The notes beneath the pieces are model-generated. The model was not told the DNA's origin, made no database searches, and saw only the letters and a list, made by a program, of their open reading frames with translations. The translations under genes and the position numbers were made by a program. From contig NC_015145.1 in assembly GCF_000189535.1 (NCBI RefSeq), positions 124,001-188,000 on the forward strand: a DNA stretch of 64,000 nt. The letters run 5' to 3'. The stretch's first letter is position 1. The number at the start of each line of letters is the position of its first letter. Positions 8,433 to 17,655 of the stretch are shown piece by piece. The stretch is from Pseudarthrobacter phenanthrenivorans Sphe3. GTDB lineage: Bacteria > Actinomycetota > Actinomycetes > Actinomycetales > Micrococcaceae.

Positions 8433-9623
8433 TCAGACTTTTTGCCACTGGCTGGAGTTGGCGGCGCTGGATTCCACGGCCGCGAGGACCCGCTGCACCT
8501 GCAGGGCGTCCGCAAAGGACGGTTCCGGCTGGCGGCCTTCTCCGATGGCCGTGACGAGGTCCACAACCTGGTGGGTGAAGCCATGCTCGTACCCGAGCCC
8601 GTGCCCGGTGGGCCACCAGTTCCCCACATAGGGGTGCTCCGGTTCCGTCACGAAGATCCGGCGGAAGCCGGCGTTGGGGGATTCGGCGGCGTCGTAGAAG
8701 TTCAGGACGTTCATGTCCTCGAAGTCAAAGGCCAGGGAGCCCTTGGTGCCGTTCACTTCCAGCCGCATGGCGTTCTTCCTGCCCAGCGCGTACCGCGTGG
8801 CCTCAAAGACGCCGATGGCACCCGCGGAAGCAGCGCCGTCGAACTTTGCGCTGAAGATGGCTGCGTCATCGACGGTGACCTTCCCCCGGGGCGCATCGCT
8901 GCTGAGGTCGCCGTGCCCGCCCAGGCCTACGAGGTCACCGGCCAGGGGGCGTTCAGGGACGAAGGTTTCGAGCAGTGCCGACACTCCGGTGATGTTCTGG
9001 CCGGTGACCCACTGGGCCGCATCGATGCTGTGGGCTCCGATGTCACCCAGCGAACCGGAGCCTGACTTGCTCTTGTCCAGCCGCCAGGTCATGGGGGCGT
9101 TTGCGTCCGAAAGCCAGTCCTGCAGGTACTGGGCCCGGACGTGGCGGATCTCGCCGAGCCTGCCCTGTTCCACGAACCGCTTGGCCAGGGCCAGCGCCGG
9201 GGTGCGGCGGTAGCTGAAGCCGCACATCGACATGACGCCCTGCTTGGCGGCGGTCTCCGCGGCGAGGGTCATCCGTTCGGCTTCCTCCACGGAGTTGGCC
9301 AGTGGCTTCTCGCACAGCACGTGCTTGCCCGCCTCAAGCGCCGCGATGGCAATCTCGGCATGGGTGTCGCCGGGGGTACAGATATCGATCAGGTCGATGT
9401 CGTCCCGCTCGATCAGCCGGCGCCAGTCCGTTTCAACCGATTCCCAGCCAAACTTGTCCGCTGCCGCGCGCACGCCCTCGGCGTTCCTGCCGGCGACGGC
9501 GGTCAGCGCCGGTTGCAGCGGCAGGTCGAAGAACCGGGGCGCAGTGCGCCAGGCGTGGGAGTGGGCTGCACCCATGAAGGCGTAGCCCACCATGCCGACC
9601 CGCAGGGGCTTTGCGGTGGTCAT
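8433..9623 (-). CDS. Gfo/Idh/MocA family glycoside dehydrogenase, copy 1
   Basis: A 396-residue NAD(P)-dependent oxidoreductase: Rossmann motif [17 protein letters not shown], catalytic [13 protein letters not shown] near residue 100, and [14 protein letters not shown] near 190, whose His is the usual catalytic/binding residue. The C-terminal [19 protein letters not shown] segment is shared almost exactly with the enzyme at 55870-57057, of which it is a paralogue. In both loci it is next to the same isomerase. Members of this branch oxidise free or bound glucose-type sugars at C3. It lies between the ABC importer genes and the isomerase on one minus-strand operon. Confidence 0.87.
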   Translation of the reverse strand: MTTAKPLRVGMVGYAFMGAAHSHAWRTAPRFFDLPLQPALTAVAGRNAEGVRAAADKFGWESVETDWRRLIERDDIDLIDICTPGDTHAEIAIAALEAGKHVLCEKPLANSVEEAERMTLAAETAAKQGVMSMCGFSYRRTPALALAKRFVEQGRLGEIRHVRAQYLQDWLSDANAPMTWRLDKSKSGSGSLGDIGAHSIDAAQWVTGQNITGVSALLETFVPERPLAGDLVGLGGHGDLSSDAPRGKVTVDDAAIFSAKFDGAASAGAIGVFEATRYALGRKNAMRLEVNGTKGSLAFDFEDMNVLNFYDAAESPNAGFRRIFVTEPEHPYVGNWWPTGHGLGYEHGFTHQVVDLVTAIGEGRQPEPSFADALQVQRVLAAVESSAANSSQWQKV

Positions 9624-9636
9624 ATGAATGTCCTTT

Positions 9637-10542
9637 CTATTTGCTGAAGCCGGCGGTCAGGCCGCTGAGCAGCTGGCGGCGGCCGACGACGTAGAGCACC
9701 AGGATGGGCAGCGTGCTCAGCATCACGGAGGCGAGCACGGCCGGGATATTGACGCTGTATTCACCTTGGAAGCTCCACAGGGCAAGGGGCAGCACGCGCA
9801 GTTCCGGGCTCTGGGTGAGGACCAGCGGAAGCAGGAATCCGTTCCAGACGTGCAGGCCGTTGTAGATGGCTACCGTCACGATGGCCGGGCGGGTCAGCGG
9901 AAGGGCCAGCCGCCACATGATCTGCCATTCGCTGCAGCCGTCCAGCCGCATCGATTCGAACAGTTCGTTCGGAACGTCGCGGATGAAGTTGGACAGGATC
10001 AGCACTGTCAGCGGGATGGCAAAGGCGATGGACGGCAGGATCAGAGCCAGCAGGCTGTCGTACAGGTTGAGCCGGATGATCATCAGGTAGATCGGGATGA
10101 TCGTTGCCTGCAGGGGAATCGCCAGTCCCATCAGGAACAGGCCGTTGACCAGTTTGAGGAACCTGCCGCTGCCCCGGACGATGGCGAAGGACGCCATGAA
10201 GGAAATCAGCACGGCGGGTGCCACGGCACCGATTGTCACGATGGCACTGTTCATGAAGTACCTGGCGAAATCCGCCTCAAGCACCAGCTGGTAGTTTTCC
10301 AGCGTGGGTGAGGTGGGGAGTGCCAGGGGGTTCTGGCCGAAGTAGCCTTCCTGGGTCTTCAGGCTGGTGATCACCACGTAGTACACGGGAATGATGATGA
10401 TGGCGAGCCAGAGCCAGCCGCCCAGCCCTGCGGGGATGTTGAGCCGGCGCAGCCGGGAGCCCAGGCCGCGTCCGCGGGCCGCTGAGGAGGCAGCGGAGCT
10501 GGCCCTGCTTTCCTCCGTGCTGGTGTTCAAGACGGTGCTCAC
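9637..10542 (-). CDS. Carbohydrate ABC transporter permease (MalG-type)
   Basis: A 301-residue inner-membrane protein with about six hydrophobic segments. The first is at residues 42-60 (WLWLAIIIIPVYYV). The cytoplasmic EAA loop that docks the ATPase reads ESMRLDGCSEWQIM. GTG 10542 is taken as start: it follows the upstream permease's stop by one base and has GGAAGG 8 bp before it. Together with the next two genes it makes a CUT1-type sugar importer. No ATP-binding gene is nearby, so a shared MsiK-like ATPase elsewhere is likely. Confidence 0.88.
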   Translation of the reverse strand: MSTVLNTSTEESRASSAASSAARGRGLGSRLRRLNIPAGLGGWLWLAIIIIPVYYVVITSLKTQEGYFGQNPLALPTSPTLENYQLVLEADFARYFMNSAIVTIGAVAPAVLISFMASFAIVRGSGRFLKLVNGLFLMGLAIPLQATIIPIYLMIIRLNLYDSLLALILPSIAFAIPLTVLILSNFIRDVPNELFESMRLDGCSEWQIMWRLALPLTRPAIVTVAIYNGLHVWNGFLLPLVLTQSPELRVLPLALWSFQGEYSVNIPAVLASVMLSTLPILVLYVVGRRQLLSGLTAGFSK

Positions 10543-10543
10543 G

Positions 10544-11479
10544 CTACAGACCTTCCAATTGGCTGCCCTGCTTGTCCTTGCCGCCGAGGCGCTGGAGGAG
10601 CAAGGCAAGGGCAAGGCCGATGATGACGAGGATGACGGCGATGACGCTGGCGGGGCCCATCAGGTTGGCCCGGAAGCCCCGCAGGTACATGTCGAGGGCA
10701 AGGATCCTGGTGGAGTTGCCCGGGCCGCCGCCGGTGAGGACGAAGATCAGGTCGAAGTACGTCAGCGATCCCACCACCATCAAAGTGGATGAGGTGATGA
10801 TGGTGTACTTCAACTGGGGGAGCGTGATGTGGAAGAACTGCTTAATGGTGCCCGCCCCGTCGATCTCGGCCGCTTCGTAGAGGGACTTGGGAATCTGCCG
10901 CACGCCGCCCTGGTAGATGAGCGTATGGAACGGTACGAACTGCCAGGCGATCACGAAGATGACCAGTCCCAGGGCCAGGTGCGGTACACCAAGCCAGTCC
11001 TGCGCAAGGAACGGCAGGCCAAGACCCGTGGCGAGGCCGAAGTTCGGATCCAGCAGGGCCTTGAACGCAATGGCCACCGCCGCTGAGGAGAGCAGCAGGG
11101 GCAGGAAGTACAGTACTGCCAGGGCTGCGCGGTAACGCTGGCTTCCTGCCGTGAAGACCCCCAGGAGGAGGCTGATCGGTGTCTGGACCAGCCAGGAGGC
11201 GATCATAATCAGGAAGGTCAGCCCCAGGGCGTTGTACAGGCCGGGGTCGGCGAGGACGGAGAACCAGTTGGCCATGCCCGCCACACCGATGGCACCGATG
11301 CCGTCCCAGCTGGCGAAGCTGAGCATGAAGACGCCGGCCAGCGGCACTACGGCGAAGACCAGGAAGAAGAACAGCGCCGGCACGGTCAGCCACGCAAGTG
11401 CAGCCTTGCGCTTTCCGGTCTGTTCGGACTCGCCCCTGGTGGCGGCAGTCCGAGGCGCGGTGGAGACGGTGTTACTCAT
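10544..11479 (-). CDS. Carbohydrate ABC transporter permease (MalF-type)
   Basis: A 311-residue membrane protein, first membrane segment at about residues 28-52 (LTVPALFFFLVFAVVP). The EAA loop is EAAEIDGAGTIKQFF and the family's FVLTGGGPGNST follows. Start ATG 11479 overlaps the TGA of the binding-protein gene (ATGA), so translation is coupled. It is the heterodimer partner of the MalG-type permease directly downstream. Confidence 0.9.
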   Translation of the reverse strand: MSNTVSTAPRTAATRGESEQTGKRKAALAWLTVPALFFFLVFAVVPLAGVFMLSFASWDGIGAIGVAGMANWFSVLADPGLYNALGLTFLIMIASWLVQTPISLLLGVFTAGSQRYRAALAVLYFLPLLLSSAAVAIAFKALLDPNFGLATGLGLPFLAQDWLGVPHLALGLVIFVIAWQFVPFHTLIYQGGVRQIPKSLYEAAEIDGAGTIKQFFHITLPQLKYTIITSSTLMVVGSLTYFDLIFVLTGGGPGNSTRILALDMYLRGFRANLMGPASVIAVILVIIGLALALLLQRLGGKDKQGSQLEGL

Positions 11480-12804
11480 TTTCCGAGGGTGGCATTCATG
11501 TTCTCGGCGAACTGCTGCGGCGTAATCGACTTCAGGAACAGCTGGTCGATGTTGTTCAGCAGGGCCTCGGCTGCGGTGGGGCTCAGGGCCTGGTCCCACG
11601 ACTGCTGGAAGTTCGGGGCGTTCTTGGCCAGGTCGTAGACGAAGTTCAGGAACTCCTTGTCCTCGGACTTGTCCAGCTTGTTCTCGATGCCATTGACGAT
11701 GGGTACGGATCCGGAGTTGATGTAGGTGTCGATGACTGTTTCGGTTAGGATGCCGTCCTTGAAGAACTTCTTCGCGGACTCCTTTTCCTGCTCCGTGGCC
11801 TTGGTGGAGATGGACATGTACTGGGCCGGGTTTCCGACGCCGTTCTTGGGGTTGCCCTTTCCACCGGGAACCGTGGGGAACTGGACGAAGCCCAGTTTCC
11901 CGTTCTGGACGAAGTTCTGGCCGTTTTTCTTCATGCCGCCGTAGGTCCAGGTGCCGTGCAGCATCATGGCGGCCTTGCCTGTGAACAGAAGGGCCTGGTC
12001 CGCGTTGGAGTCGGCGGTGATCGAGGAGAAGCCCTTGATGAAACCTTCGGCGGAGACGAGTTCCTGGATCTTGGTGCCGGTCTCAATCACGGCCGGGTCC
12101 AGCCAGGAATTAGGCTTGCCCTCGAAGATTGCGTTGAAGACCTCGTGGCCGCCGATGCGGTCCAGCAGGTATTCAAGCCACATCATGGAGGTCCAGCGTG
12201 ACTGCCCGCCGAGCGAGAAGGGGGCCACTCCCATGTCGTTGAAGGTCTTGACCAGCGACATGACGTCATCCCAGGTCTTAGGCGGCTGTGCGCCGGCTTT
12301 CTCGAACAGTTCCTTGTTGTAAAACAGGACGATCGGGGCTACGTACTGGTTGGGCAGGGCGTAGATCTTGCCGTTCACGGTGGCTGCGCCGAAGGAGGAA
12401 GGGAAGAACTTTTCCTTCAGGTCCTTGTTCTCCTCGAACCAGGCGGTGAGGTCCTCCACCTGGTTTGCTTCCGCATAGGTCTTCAGCGTGCCGCCGCCCC
12501 AGCCGTAGATGATCGTGGGGGCCTGGCCGGCGCCGATGGCGGTCTTGATCTTGGTTTTGTACGCATCGTTCTGGAAGTACGTCACCTCGATCTTGTTATC
12601 CGGGTTTGCCGAGTTGAAGGCCTCCACGGCTTTCTTCATGGTGGTTTCGTTCGGCTCGCCGGAGAGGTACCACATGCTGGCGCCCCCGCCGCCACTGGCA
12701 GTGCCCGGTCCGGAGGTCCCGCACGCGCTGGTCGCCGCGACGGCGAAGGGCGTGAGGGCGGCAAGGGCGAGGAAAGAGCGGCGGGAGGTCTGGGGCTGCT
12801 TCAT
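11476..12804 (-). CDS. Extracellular sugar-binding lipoprotein (family 1 SBP)
   Basis: A 442-residue ABC solute-binding protein. The N-terminus has twin-arginine character (SRRSFLALAAL) and a lipobox TSAC|G, so export by Tat and lipid anchoring at Cys about 28 are likely. Repeats typical of family 1 SBPs (VEAFNSANPDNKIEVTYF; YALPNQYVAPIVLFYNK) follow. ATG 12804 has GGAGAA 5 bp before it. It is the first gene of the minus-strand operon that runs to 5561, and its promoter is shared with the divergent LacI gene. A glycoside ligand fits the operon, but the exact sugar is unknown. Confidence 0.9.
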   Translation of the reverse strand: MKQPQTSRRSFLALAALTPFAVAATSACGTSGPGTASGGGGASMWYLSGEPNETTMKKAVEAFNSANPDNKIEVTYFQNDAYKTKIKTAIGAGQAPTIIYGWGGGTLKTYAEANQVEDLTAWFEENKDLKEKFFPSSFGAATVNGKIYALPNQYVAPIVLFYNKELFEKAGAQPPKTWDDVMSLVKTFNDMGVAPFSLGGQSRWTSMMWLEYLLDRIGGHEVFNAIFEGKPNSWLDPAVIETGTKIQELVSAEGFIKGFSSITADSNADQALLFTGKAAMMLHGTWTYGGMKKNGQNFVQNGKLGFVQFPTVPGGKGNPKNGVGNPAQYMSISTKATEQEKESAKKFFKDGILTETVIDTYINSGSVPIVNGIENKLDKSEDKEFLNFVYDLAKNAPNFQQSWDQALSPTAAEALLNNIDQLFLKSITPQQFAENMNATLGK

Positions 12805-12865
12805 TGCTTCTCCATCTGGAAATTTGCTTCTTTGCAAGTACCGGAGCGCTGGCTCCGTTCCACCT

Positions 12866-12882
12866 TTTCGAAATGTTTCGAA
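12866..12882. promoter_or_regulatory. Putative LacI-type operator, SBP-operon side
   Basis: TTTCGAAATGTTTCGAA lies 62 bp upstream of the SBP start. A near copy on the opposite strand lies just before the divergent LacI gene. Both contain two CGAA/TTCG half sites. Likely bound by the LacI protein encoded at 13050. Confidence 0.6.
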
Positions 12883-13018
12883 TCCGTGGTTTAGGTCACT
12901 TACTAAACTAAAGCCCCTTAATCCGTTGCGGTCAAGAGGAAGTTGGCACAATTTTTCTCAACGGTTTCGACGTTCCGGGCATCCCTTGACGGCTGAACAA
13001 TGCATCGACAGAATGAGA

Positions 13019-13037
13019 TTTCCGAAACATTCGAAAG
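13019..13037. promoter_or_regulatory. Putative LacI-type operator, regulator side
   Basis: TTTCCGAAACATTCGAAAG is 13 bp upstream of the LacI start codon. Its reverse complement matches the site at 12866-12882 apart from a one-base gap and one change. The position over the regulator's own start region suggests autorepression. Confidence 0.6.
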
Positions 13038-13049
13038 ATTGCGATCGCC

Positions 13050-14105
13050 ATGACAACCAAAACGTCCCCGCGGACTAAGCCGACGCTCGCCTCTGTGGCG
13101 CGGCAGGCCGGCGTCTCGGCGCCCACAGTGTCCAAAGTGGTGAACGGCCGGGAGGATGTAGCCCCGGAGACCCGCGCCCGGATCCTCGCCGCACTGGAGC
13201 AGGTCGGCTACCAGTCGCCCCAGCTGCGGCGGACCACGGTGGAGGCCGGGACTGTTGTTGAAGTGGTGATCGACGTGCTGGACTCGGCCTACATGATTGA
13301 GGTCCTCAACGGAATCCTGCAGTTCGCTGCGGCCGCCGATGTGGAAATCCTGGTCAGCGTCACCGGCCGTGGAAACTCGAGCCTGCCCAGCCCCGAGCGG
13401 CGTGCCCAGCGCATGCTGGACGAGGGGAGGACCGGCATGATTGTGGTGACCTCCGCGTTCAGCGAGGCACAACTCCAGGCCTTCCGGCGCCGCAAGATCC
13501 CCGTCGTCGTCATCGATCCGCTCAACCCGCCGTCGGCCGATGTTGTCAGCGTTGGGGCCACGAACTGGGCCGGCGGCAAAGCCGCCACCGAACACCTGCT
13601 CGACTTGGGCCACCGCCGCATCGCCTACATTGGCGGGATCGAGAACGCGGAGTGCAACCAGGCACGGCTGCACGGCTACATGGCGGCCCTGATGGCCCGC
13701 GGCATCACGGTGGACCCCCGGTACATCGTTTCGGGCGGCAAGTTCCGGCGGGAGAGCGGTGTCGCCGGGTTCCAGGAACTGCTTAAGCTCGACCAGCTCC
13801 CCACGGCTATCTTTGCCGGAAGTGACGCGATCGCCCTGGGTGTCCTCAGTGAAGCAGGACGCCATGGTGTCCGCATCCCCGAAGACGTCAGCCTCATCGG
13901 CTTCGACGGAACCAAGCAGGGCGCCGAGTCGGTCCCCTCGCTCAGCTCCGTAGCCCAGCCGCTGGAAGAGATGGGGCGCGCTGCGCTGCGGTCAGTGCTG
14001 CGCCAGGCCCGCGGGGAGTTCCCCGACTCGCACCGCGTGGAGCTCGCCACCCACCTGATCGTCCGGGACTCCACGGTCCCTCCCGCCGGCGCCCTCAAAG
14101 GATGA
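13050..14105 (+). CDS. LacI-family transcriptional regulator
   Basis: A 351-residue repressor. Residues 12-60 are the LacI helix-turn-helix plus hinge (TLASVARQAGVSAPTVSKVVNG). The rest is a periplasmic-binding-protein-like effector domain, with the family's HRRIAYIGG near residue 190 and PTAIFAGSDAIALG near 250. It is divergent from the importer/dehydrogenase operon, and two matching palindromic sites lie in the shared 245-bp gap, so it very likely controls that operon in response to a sugar. The enolase-superfamily gene follows 10 bp later and is probably co-transcribed with it. Confidence 0.9.
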   Translation: MTTKTSPRTKPTLASVARQAGVSAPTVSKVVNGREDVAPETRARILAALEQVGYQSPQLRRTTVEAGTVVEVVIDVLDSAYMIEVLNGILQFAAAADVEILVSVTGRGNSSLPSPERRAQRMLDEGRTGMIVVTSAFSEAQLQAFRRRKIPVVVIDPLNPPSADVVSVGATNWAGGKAATEHLLDLGHRRIAYIGGIENAECNQARLHGYMAALMARGITVDPRYIVSGGKFRRESGVAGFQELLKLDQLPTAIFAGSDAIALGVLSEAGRHGVRIPEDVSLIGFDGTKQGAESVPSLSSVAQPLEEMGRAALRSVLRQARGEFPDSHRVELATHLIVRDSTVPPAGALKG

Positions 14106-14115
14106 CCTCCCACAC

Positions 14116-15306
14116 ATGAAAATCACCAACCTCGACACTGTCGTCGTCGACTTTTACCGGACCAACCTGATCTTCGTCCGTCTGCACACGGATTCCGGCC
14201 TCACCGGCGTGGCTGAAGCAACCCTGGAGGGGCAGGAGCATGCTGTCCGCGGCGCCGTCGCTGTCCTTGCGGACGCGGTCCGGGGCAAGGACCCAACAAA
14301 GATCAGCCAGACCATCTACGAACTCAACCGCGACGCGTACTGGCGCGGCGGACCGGTGTCAATGACGGCCCTCAGCGCCCTCGAAATGGCAATGTGGGAT
14401 GTATCGGCCCGTGCACTGGGCGTGCCCATCCACCGCATGCTGGGCGGCCAGGTCCGGGACCGGGTCCGCGCCTACGCCAACGGCTGGTTCTCCGGAGCCA
14501 AAACCCCAGAGGACTTCGCCGAAGCCGCCGTCCAGACTGTCGCCCAGGGCTTCCGCGGCCTCAAGTGGGATCCGTTCGAGGCCGCGGACCTGGTCTTGGA
14601 ACCGCGGGATCTGCGGCGCATGCTCGAGCCAGTGGCCGCTGTGCGGGAGGCCGTGGGCGATGATGTTGAGCTGTTCATTGAAGGACACGGCCGGTTCGAC
14701 GTGCCCACAGCCATCCGGGTAGCGCGTGAGATCGAGCAGTTCCAGCCGGTGTTCTTCGAGGAACCCTGCCCGCCGGACGGCCTCGACTCGCTCATCGAAA
14801 TCCGGTCCAAATCCCCGGTGCCGATCGCGGCGGGGGAGCGCTGGTTCGGGCGGAACACCTTCGTCCCCGCCCTTGCCCGGAAGGCCGTGGACTACATCCA
14901 GCCCGACGTCACCCACGCCGGCGGCCTGCTGGAACTGTCATTCATCTCCACGCTCGCAGCAGCCCACTACATTCCCTTCGCCCCGCACAACCCCAGCGGA
15001 CCGCTGAGCACCGCGGCCACCCTGCAGCTGGGCGCCATGCTGCCCAACTTCCGGTACCTGGAAATCATGGCCTCCGATGTTCCCTGGCGGAGCGAGATCT
15101 CCAACGAGCGCCTCCAACTGACCGAAGAGGGGGACATCCTCATCCCCGACGGGGTAGGCCTGGGCGTCGAACTCGACTTCGACGCGATAGCCGAACACCC
15201 GTACACACCGCATCCCATGCGAATCTTCCGTGACGCGGTCGCCGACATAAGGCCCCCGGACGCCCGCTCCTACTTCAACCTCGCGCGCACCGAGGTCCGA
15301 ACCTGA
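14116..15306 (+). CDS. Mandelate racemase/muconate lactonizing-type enzyme, galactonate dehydratase-like
   Basis: A 396-residue enolase-superfamily enzyme. The N-terminal capping domain spans about 1-120. Barrel residues visible are FIEGHGRFD, FFEEPCPPD and AAGERWFGR (acidic metal ligands on consecutive strands) and the catalytic His in FAPHNPSGPLST. This pattern is closest to the D-galactonate/gluconate dehydratase group, which makes 2-keto-3-deoxy acids. It sits 10 bp after the LacI regulator. It could process the aldonic acid derived from the sugar imported by the divergent operon. Substrate is not determined. Confidence 0.85.
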   Translation: MKITNLDTVVVDFYRTNLIFVRLHTDSGLTGVAEATLEGQEHAVRGAVAVLADAVRGKDPTKISQTIYELNRDAYWRGGPVSMTALSALEMAMWDVSARALGVPIHRMLGGQVRDRVRAYANGWFSGAKTPEDFAEAAVQTVAQGFRGLKWDPFEAADLVLEPRDLRRMLEPVAAVREAVGDDVELFIEGHGRFDVPTAIRVAREIEQFQPVFFEEPCPPDGLDSLIEIRSKSPVPIAAGERWFGRNTFVPALARKAVDYIQPDVTHAGGLLELSFISTLAAAHYIPFAPHNPSGPLSTAATLQLGAMLPNFRYLEIMASDVPWRSEISNERLQLTEEGDILIPDGVGLGVELDFDAIAEHPYTPHPMRIFRDAVADIRPPDARSYFNLARTEVRT

Positions 15307-15592
15307 GGGAGAACTGCCATTGAGCGGCGCCCGGTGATGCGCTGCCGTTGTTAGCTTGGCCACATGGGGCGCGTAGCCCAATAAACGGGGAAAAAGGGGC
15401 TGTCCGGCGACGTATGATTATCGCGCCGGCCAACAAACGAGGTCCTCGCCCACTCGGGCTCGAGTAAACGGTTTGTCCGGCAAAGCCTGATCCAGCCAGC
15501 CGTTCCGGCCCTGAAAATCAGGAAAAACAACCCCAACAAAACCTCCTACACTCCTGCCCGGCCCACGCCGCCGGCACCCCTGAAAGGACACC

Positions 15593-16006
15593 ATGGAACT
15601 GCTGTGGGAAATCGCCGGTTGGGCCGGCGCTGTTGCGATCCTCAGTGCATACCTGTCGGTTTCCATGGGCTGGCTGAAGGCAGGCAAGGGCTTCCAGACC
15701 GCTAATCTCTTCGGTGCCGTTGCCTTCATCATCAACGGCACCGTCCACGGCGCCTGGCCGTCCGTGGTAACGAACGTTGCCTGGTTCCTCATTTCCGCCG
15801 TCGCGCTGGTCCGCATGCGGTCCACCGCGCCCCAGCCGGTGGCGCCAGCTGAGGAACCGCAGGTTCAGTTCCCCGGCGTCCCGGACACTACCGGCCAGCT
15901 CGCTGTTGTTGAGGTCCTCACCGGGACCGTGCACGGCGAAGCGGCAGGTCTCCGCCCCGCCACGGAATGCACGACGGCGGTCAGGCCGGCCGGCGTGCCC
16001 TGCTGA
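15593..16006 (+). CDS. Small membrane protein, CBU_0592-like domain
   Basis: A 137-residue protein. Residues 1-80 hold three hydrophobic segments (IAGWAGAVAILSAYLSV; NLFGAVAFIINGTVHG; PSVVTNVAWFLISAVAL), the layout of the CBU_0592-like family, whose function is not known. Residues 85-137 are a polar, proline-rich tail with no recognisable domain. AAAGGAC precedes ATG 15593. The 286 bp upstream of it contain no gene that I can support. It stands alone between an operon end and the hemerythrin gene. Confidence 0.65.
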   Translation: MELLWEIAGWAGAVAILSAYLSVSMGWLKAGKGFQTANLFGAVAFIINGTVHGAWPSVVTNVAWFLISAVALVRMRSTAPQPVAPAEEPQVQFPGVPDTTGQLAVVEVLTGTVHGEAAGLRPATECTTAVRPAGVPC

Positions 16007-16117
16007 CCTGCGCCCCGCCTGACTGCGCGTTCCACCTATGGATCGCCATTGAGACTGCATGGTACTTTGACCGTCCTACGTCGCTTACAGGAAGCGATCC
16101 AGGAGGAGGGCAAGCTC

Positions 16118-16696
16118 ATGAGTGATACCAATTCCGCCGGAACGAACGTGGACGTCGTGGACATCCTGACCAGCGACCACCAGGACATGATCGCGCTGAT
16201 CGGCCAGATCAAGGGCGCGCCCAACGGAGACCAGCGCAGGGACCTTGCGGACACCCTGATCGCCGAGGTCATGCGCCATGCCGTGGCCGAGGAAATGTAC
16301 GTCTATCCCGCCGTCGAGGACCATGTGCCCAACGGCAAAGAGGAAGTGGAACACGACAAGAAGGAACACGACGAGATCGTCAAGCTGATGAAGCGGCTGG
16401 AAAAGGCTGACTCCTCCGACCAAGAGTTCATGGAACTTGTCCATGAACTCGAGGGGCAACTGACACATCACGCCAGCGACGAGGAAACCGAACAGTTCCC
16501 GAAGCTCCGCCTTCACATTCCGCGCGAGAAGCTGGTGGAGATCGGCGGGAAGGTGGAGAAAGCGAAAAAGCTGGCACCGACACGGCCGCACCCCAGCGCA
16601 CCGCATTCCGAGCTGTTCCATAAGACTGTGGGACCGGGTGTAGGCATGGTGGACCGGCTCCTGGACAAACTGACCGGCAGGCACACGGGGTCGTAG
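16118..16696 (+). CDS. Hemerythrin domain-containing protein
   Basis: A 192-residue soluble protein with a hemerythrin-like HHE cation-binding four-helix bundle at about residues 10-150. Candidate di-iron ligands are seen in TSDHQDM, MRHAVAEEMYVYPAV, EHDKKEHDEIV and HHASDEETEQFP. Start ATG 16118 has an excellent ribosome site (AGGAGGAGGG, 7 bp upstream). Proteins of this type in actinobacteria are associated with oxygen, nitric oxide or iron stress. No partner gene is adjacent; it converges on the HTH regulator. Confidence 0.88.
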   Translation: MSDTNSAGTNVDVVDILTSDHQDMIALIGQIKGAPNGDQRRDLADTLIAEVMRHAVAEEMYVYPAVEDHVPNGKEEVEHDKKEHDEIVKLMKRLEKADSSDQEFMELVHELEGQLTHHASDEETEQFPKLRLHIPREKLVEIGGKVEKAKKLAPTRPHPSAPHSELFHKTVGPGVGMVDRLLDKLTGRHTGS

Positions 16697-16728
16697 GGCA
16701 GCGGAGAGGCCGCACCTGGACCAGCTGA

Positions 16729-17580
16729 CTAGCTGCCCACTGCCAAAAGCTGCTGGATCTGCTCCGCGGCGTCGCTGTCCGGAGCGGGCGTGTAGATCAC
16801 GATGTGGAGATCGGGGCGGTCGGAGGGTGACACCTGGTGGTGCTCCAGCCTTAGGACGCCCACCGAGGGGTGGCGGAACAGCCGCTCCCGGGATTCGAAG
16901 CCCAGGATGTCGTACCGCTCCCAGCCCTCCTTGAACTCTGCGCTCGTCCCCTTCAGCCGCTCCACCTGGTAGGCCACGTCCGGATCGCCCAGCCGCTGCC
17001 CGGCTTCTGCCCGGAACTCGGCCAGGAACCTCCTGCTGGTGACGTCCCAGTCGGGGAGCAGCTCCTTCACGTAGGGGTCAGTAAAGACAAGCCACAGCAG
17101 GTTCCGCTCTGGGGCGGCCACGTTGGCGATGTTGGGATACAGGGCGGCGTACGCCCGGTTCCAGCCCACCACGCTCCAGTCCGGGGCAAGCGCGAAAGCC
17201 GGGTTGGCGCCCAGGGCGTCGAGGAGGCGCTGGATATGCGCGGGGGCATCGGCAGCCTCAGGGCTGGCCGACACAGGCGCCGAATAACCCCCGAGCGACA
17301 GGACATAGGAACGCCCGGTCTCCGAAAGGTGCAGCGTCCTGGCCACGGCCTCGAGCACTTCCCGCGAGGGCCGGATGTCCCGTCCCTGTTCGAGCCAGGT
17401 GTACCAGGTGACGCTGACCCCGGACAGGAAGGCCACTTCCTCGCGCCGCAGCCCCCGTTCCCGTCGGCGTGCCACCGGCGGCAATCCGTACTCGGACCGC
17501 AGCGCCTGATCGCGCCGCGCCCGCAGGAAAAGCCCGAGTTCCCTGCGCTTCTCACCAGCCTCTTTCACGCCTACCAACAC
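16729..17580 (-). CDS. XRE-family regulator with MmyB-like ligand domain
   Basis: A 283-residue regulator. Residues about 10-85 are an XRE helix-turn-helix (LRREEVAFLSGVSVTWYTWLEQG). Residues about 100-270 are a MmyB-like PAS-type domain (WNRAYAALYP; FTDPYVKELLPDW). Starts possible are GTG 17580 and GTG 17568; neither has a clear ribosome site, so the first codon is uncertain. Members usually control one divergently transcribed gene. Here that gene is ilvD, and an inverted repeat lies between them. Confidence 0.85.
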   Translation of the reverse strand: MLVGVKEAGEKRRELGLFLRARRDQALRSEYGLPPVARRRERGLRREEVAFLSGVSVTWYTWLEQGRDIRPSREVLEAVARTLHLSETGRSYVLSLGGYSAPVSASPEAADAPAHIQRLLDALGANPAFALAPDWSVVGWNRAYAALYPNIANVAAPERNLLWLVFTDPYVKELLPDWDVTSRRFLAEFRAEAGQRLGDPDVAYQVERLKGTSAEFKEGWERYDILGFESRERLFRHPSVGVLRLEHHQVSPSDRPDLHIVIYTPAPDSDAAEQIQQLLAVGS

Positions 17581-17587
17581 TAGTACT

Positions 17588-17612
17588 CTGGTACTCCCAC
17601 TACTAGTACCAG
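17588..17612. promoter_or_regulatory. Inverted-repeat operator between MmyB-like regulator and ilvD
   Basis: CTGGTACT-N9-AGTACCAG, perfect 8-bp arms, lies 8 bp from the regulator's start and 44 bp before ilvD. Further ACTAGTAC copies surround it. It is the natural candidate for the regulator's binding site. Confidence 0.6.
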
Positions 17613-17655
17613 CACTGTCTTCCGCAACCGGCCCGGGAACGGCAGGATCGGTACC

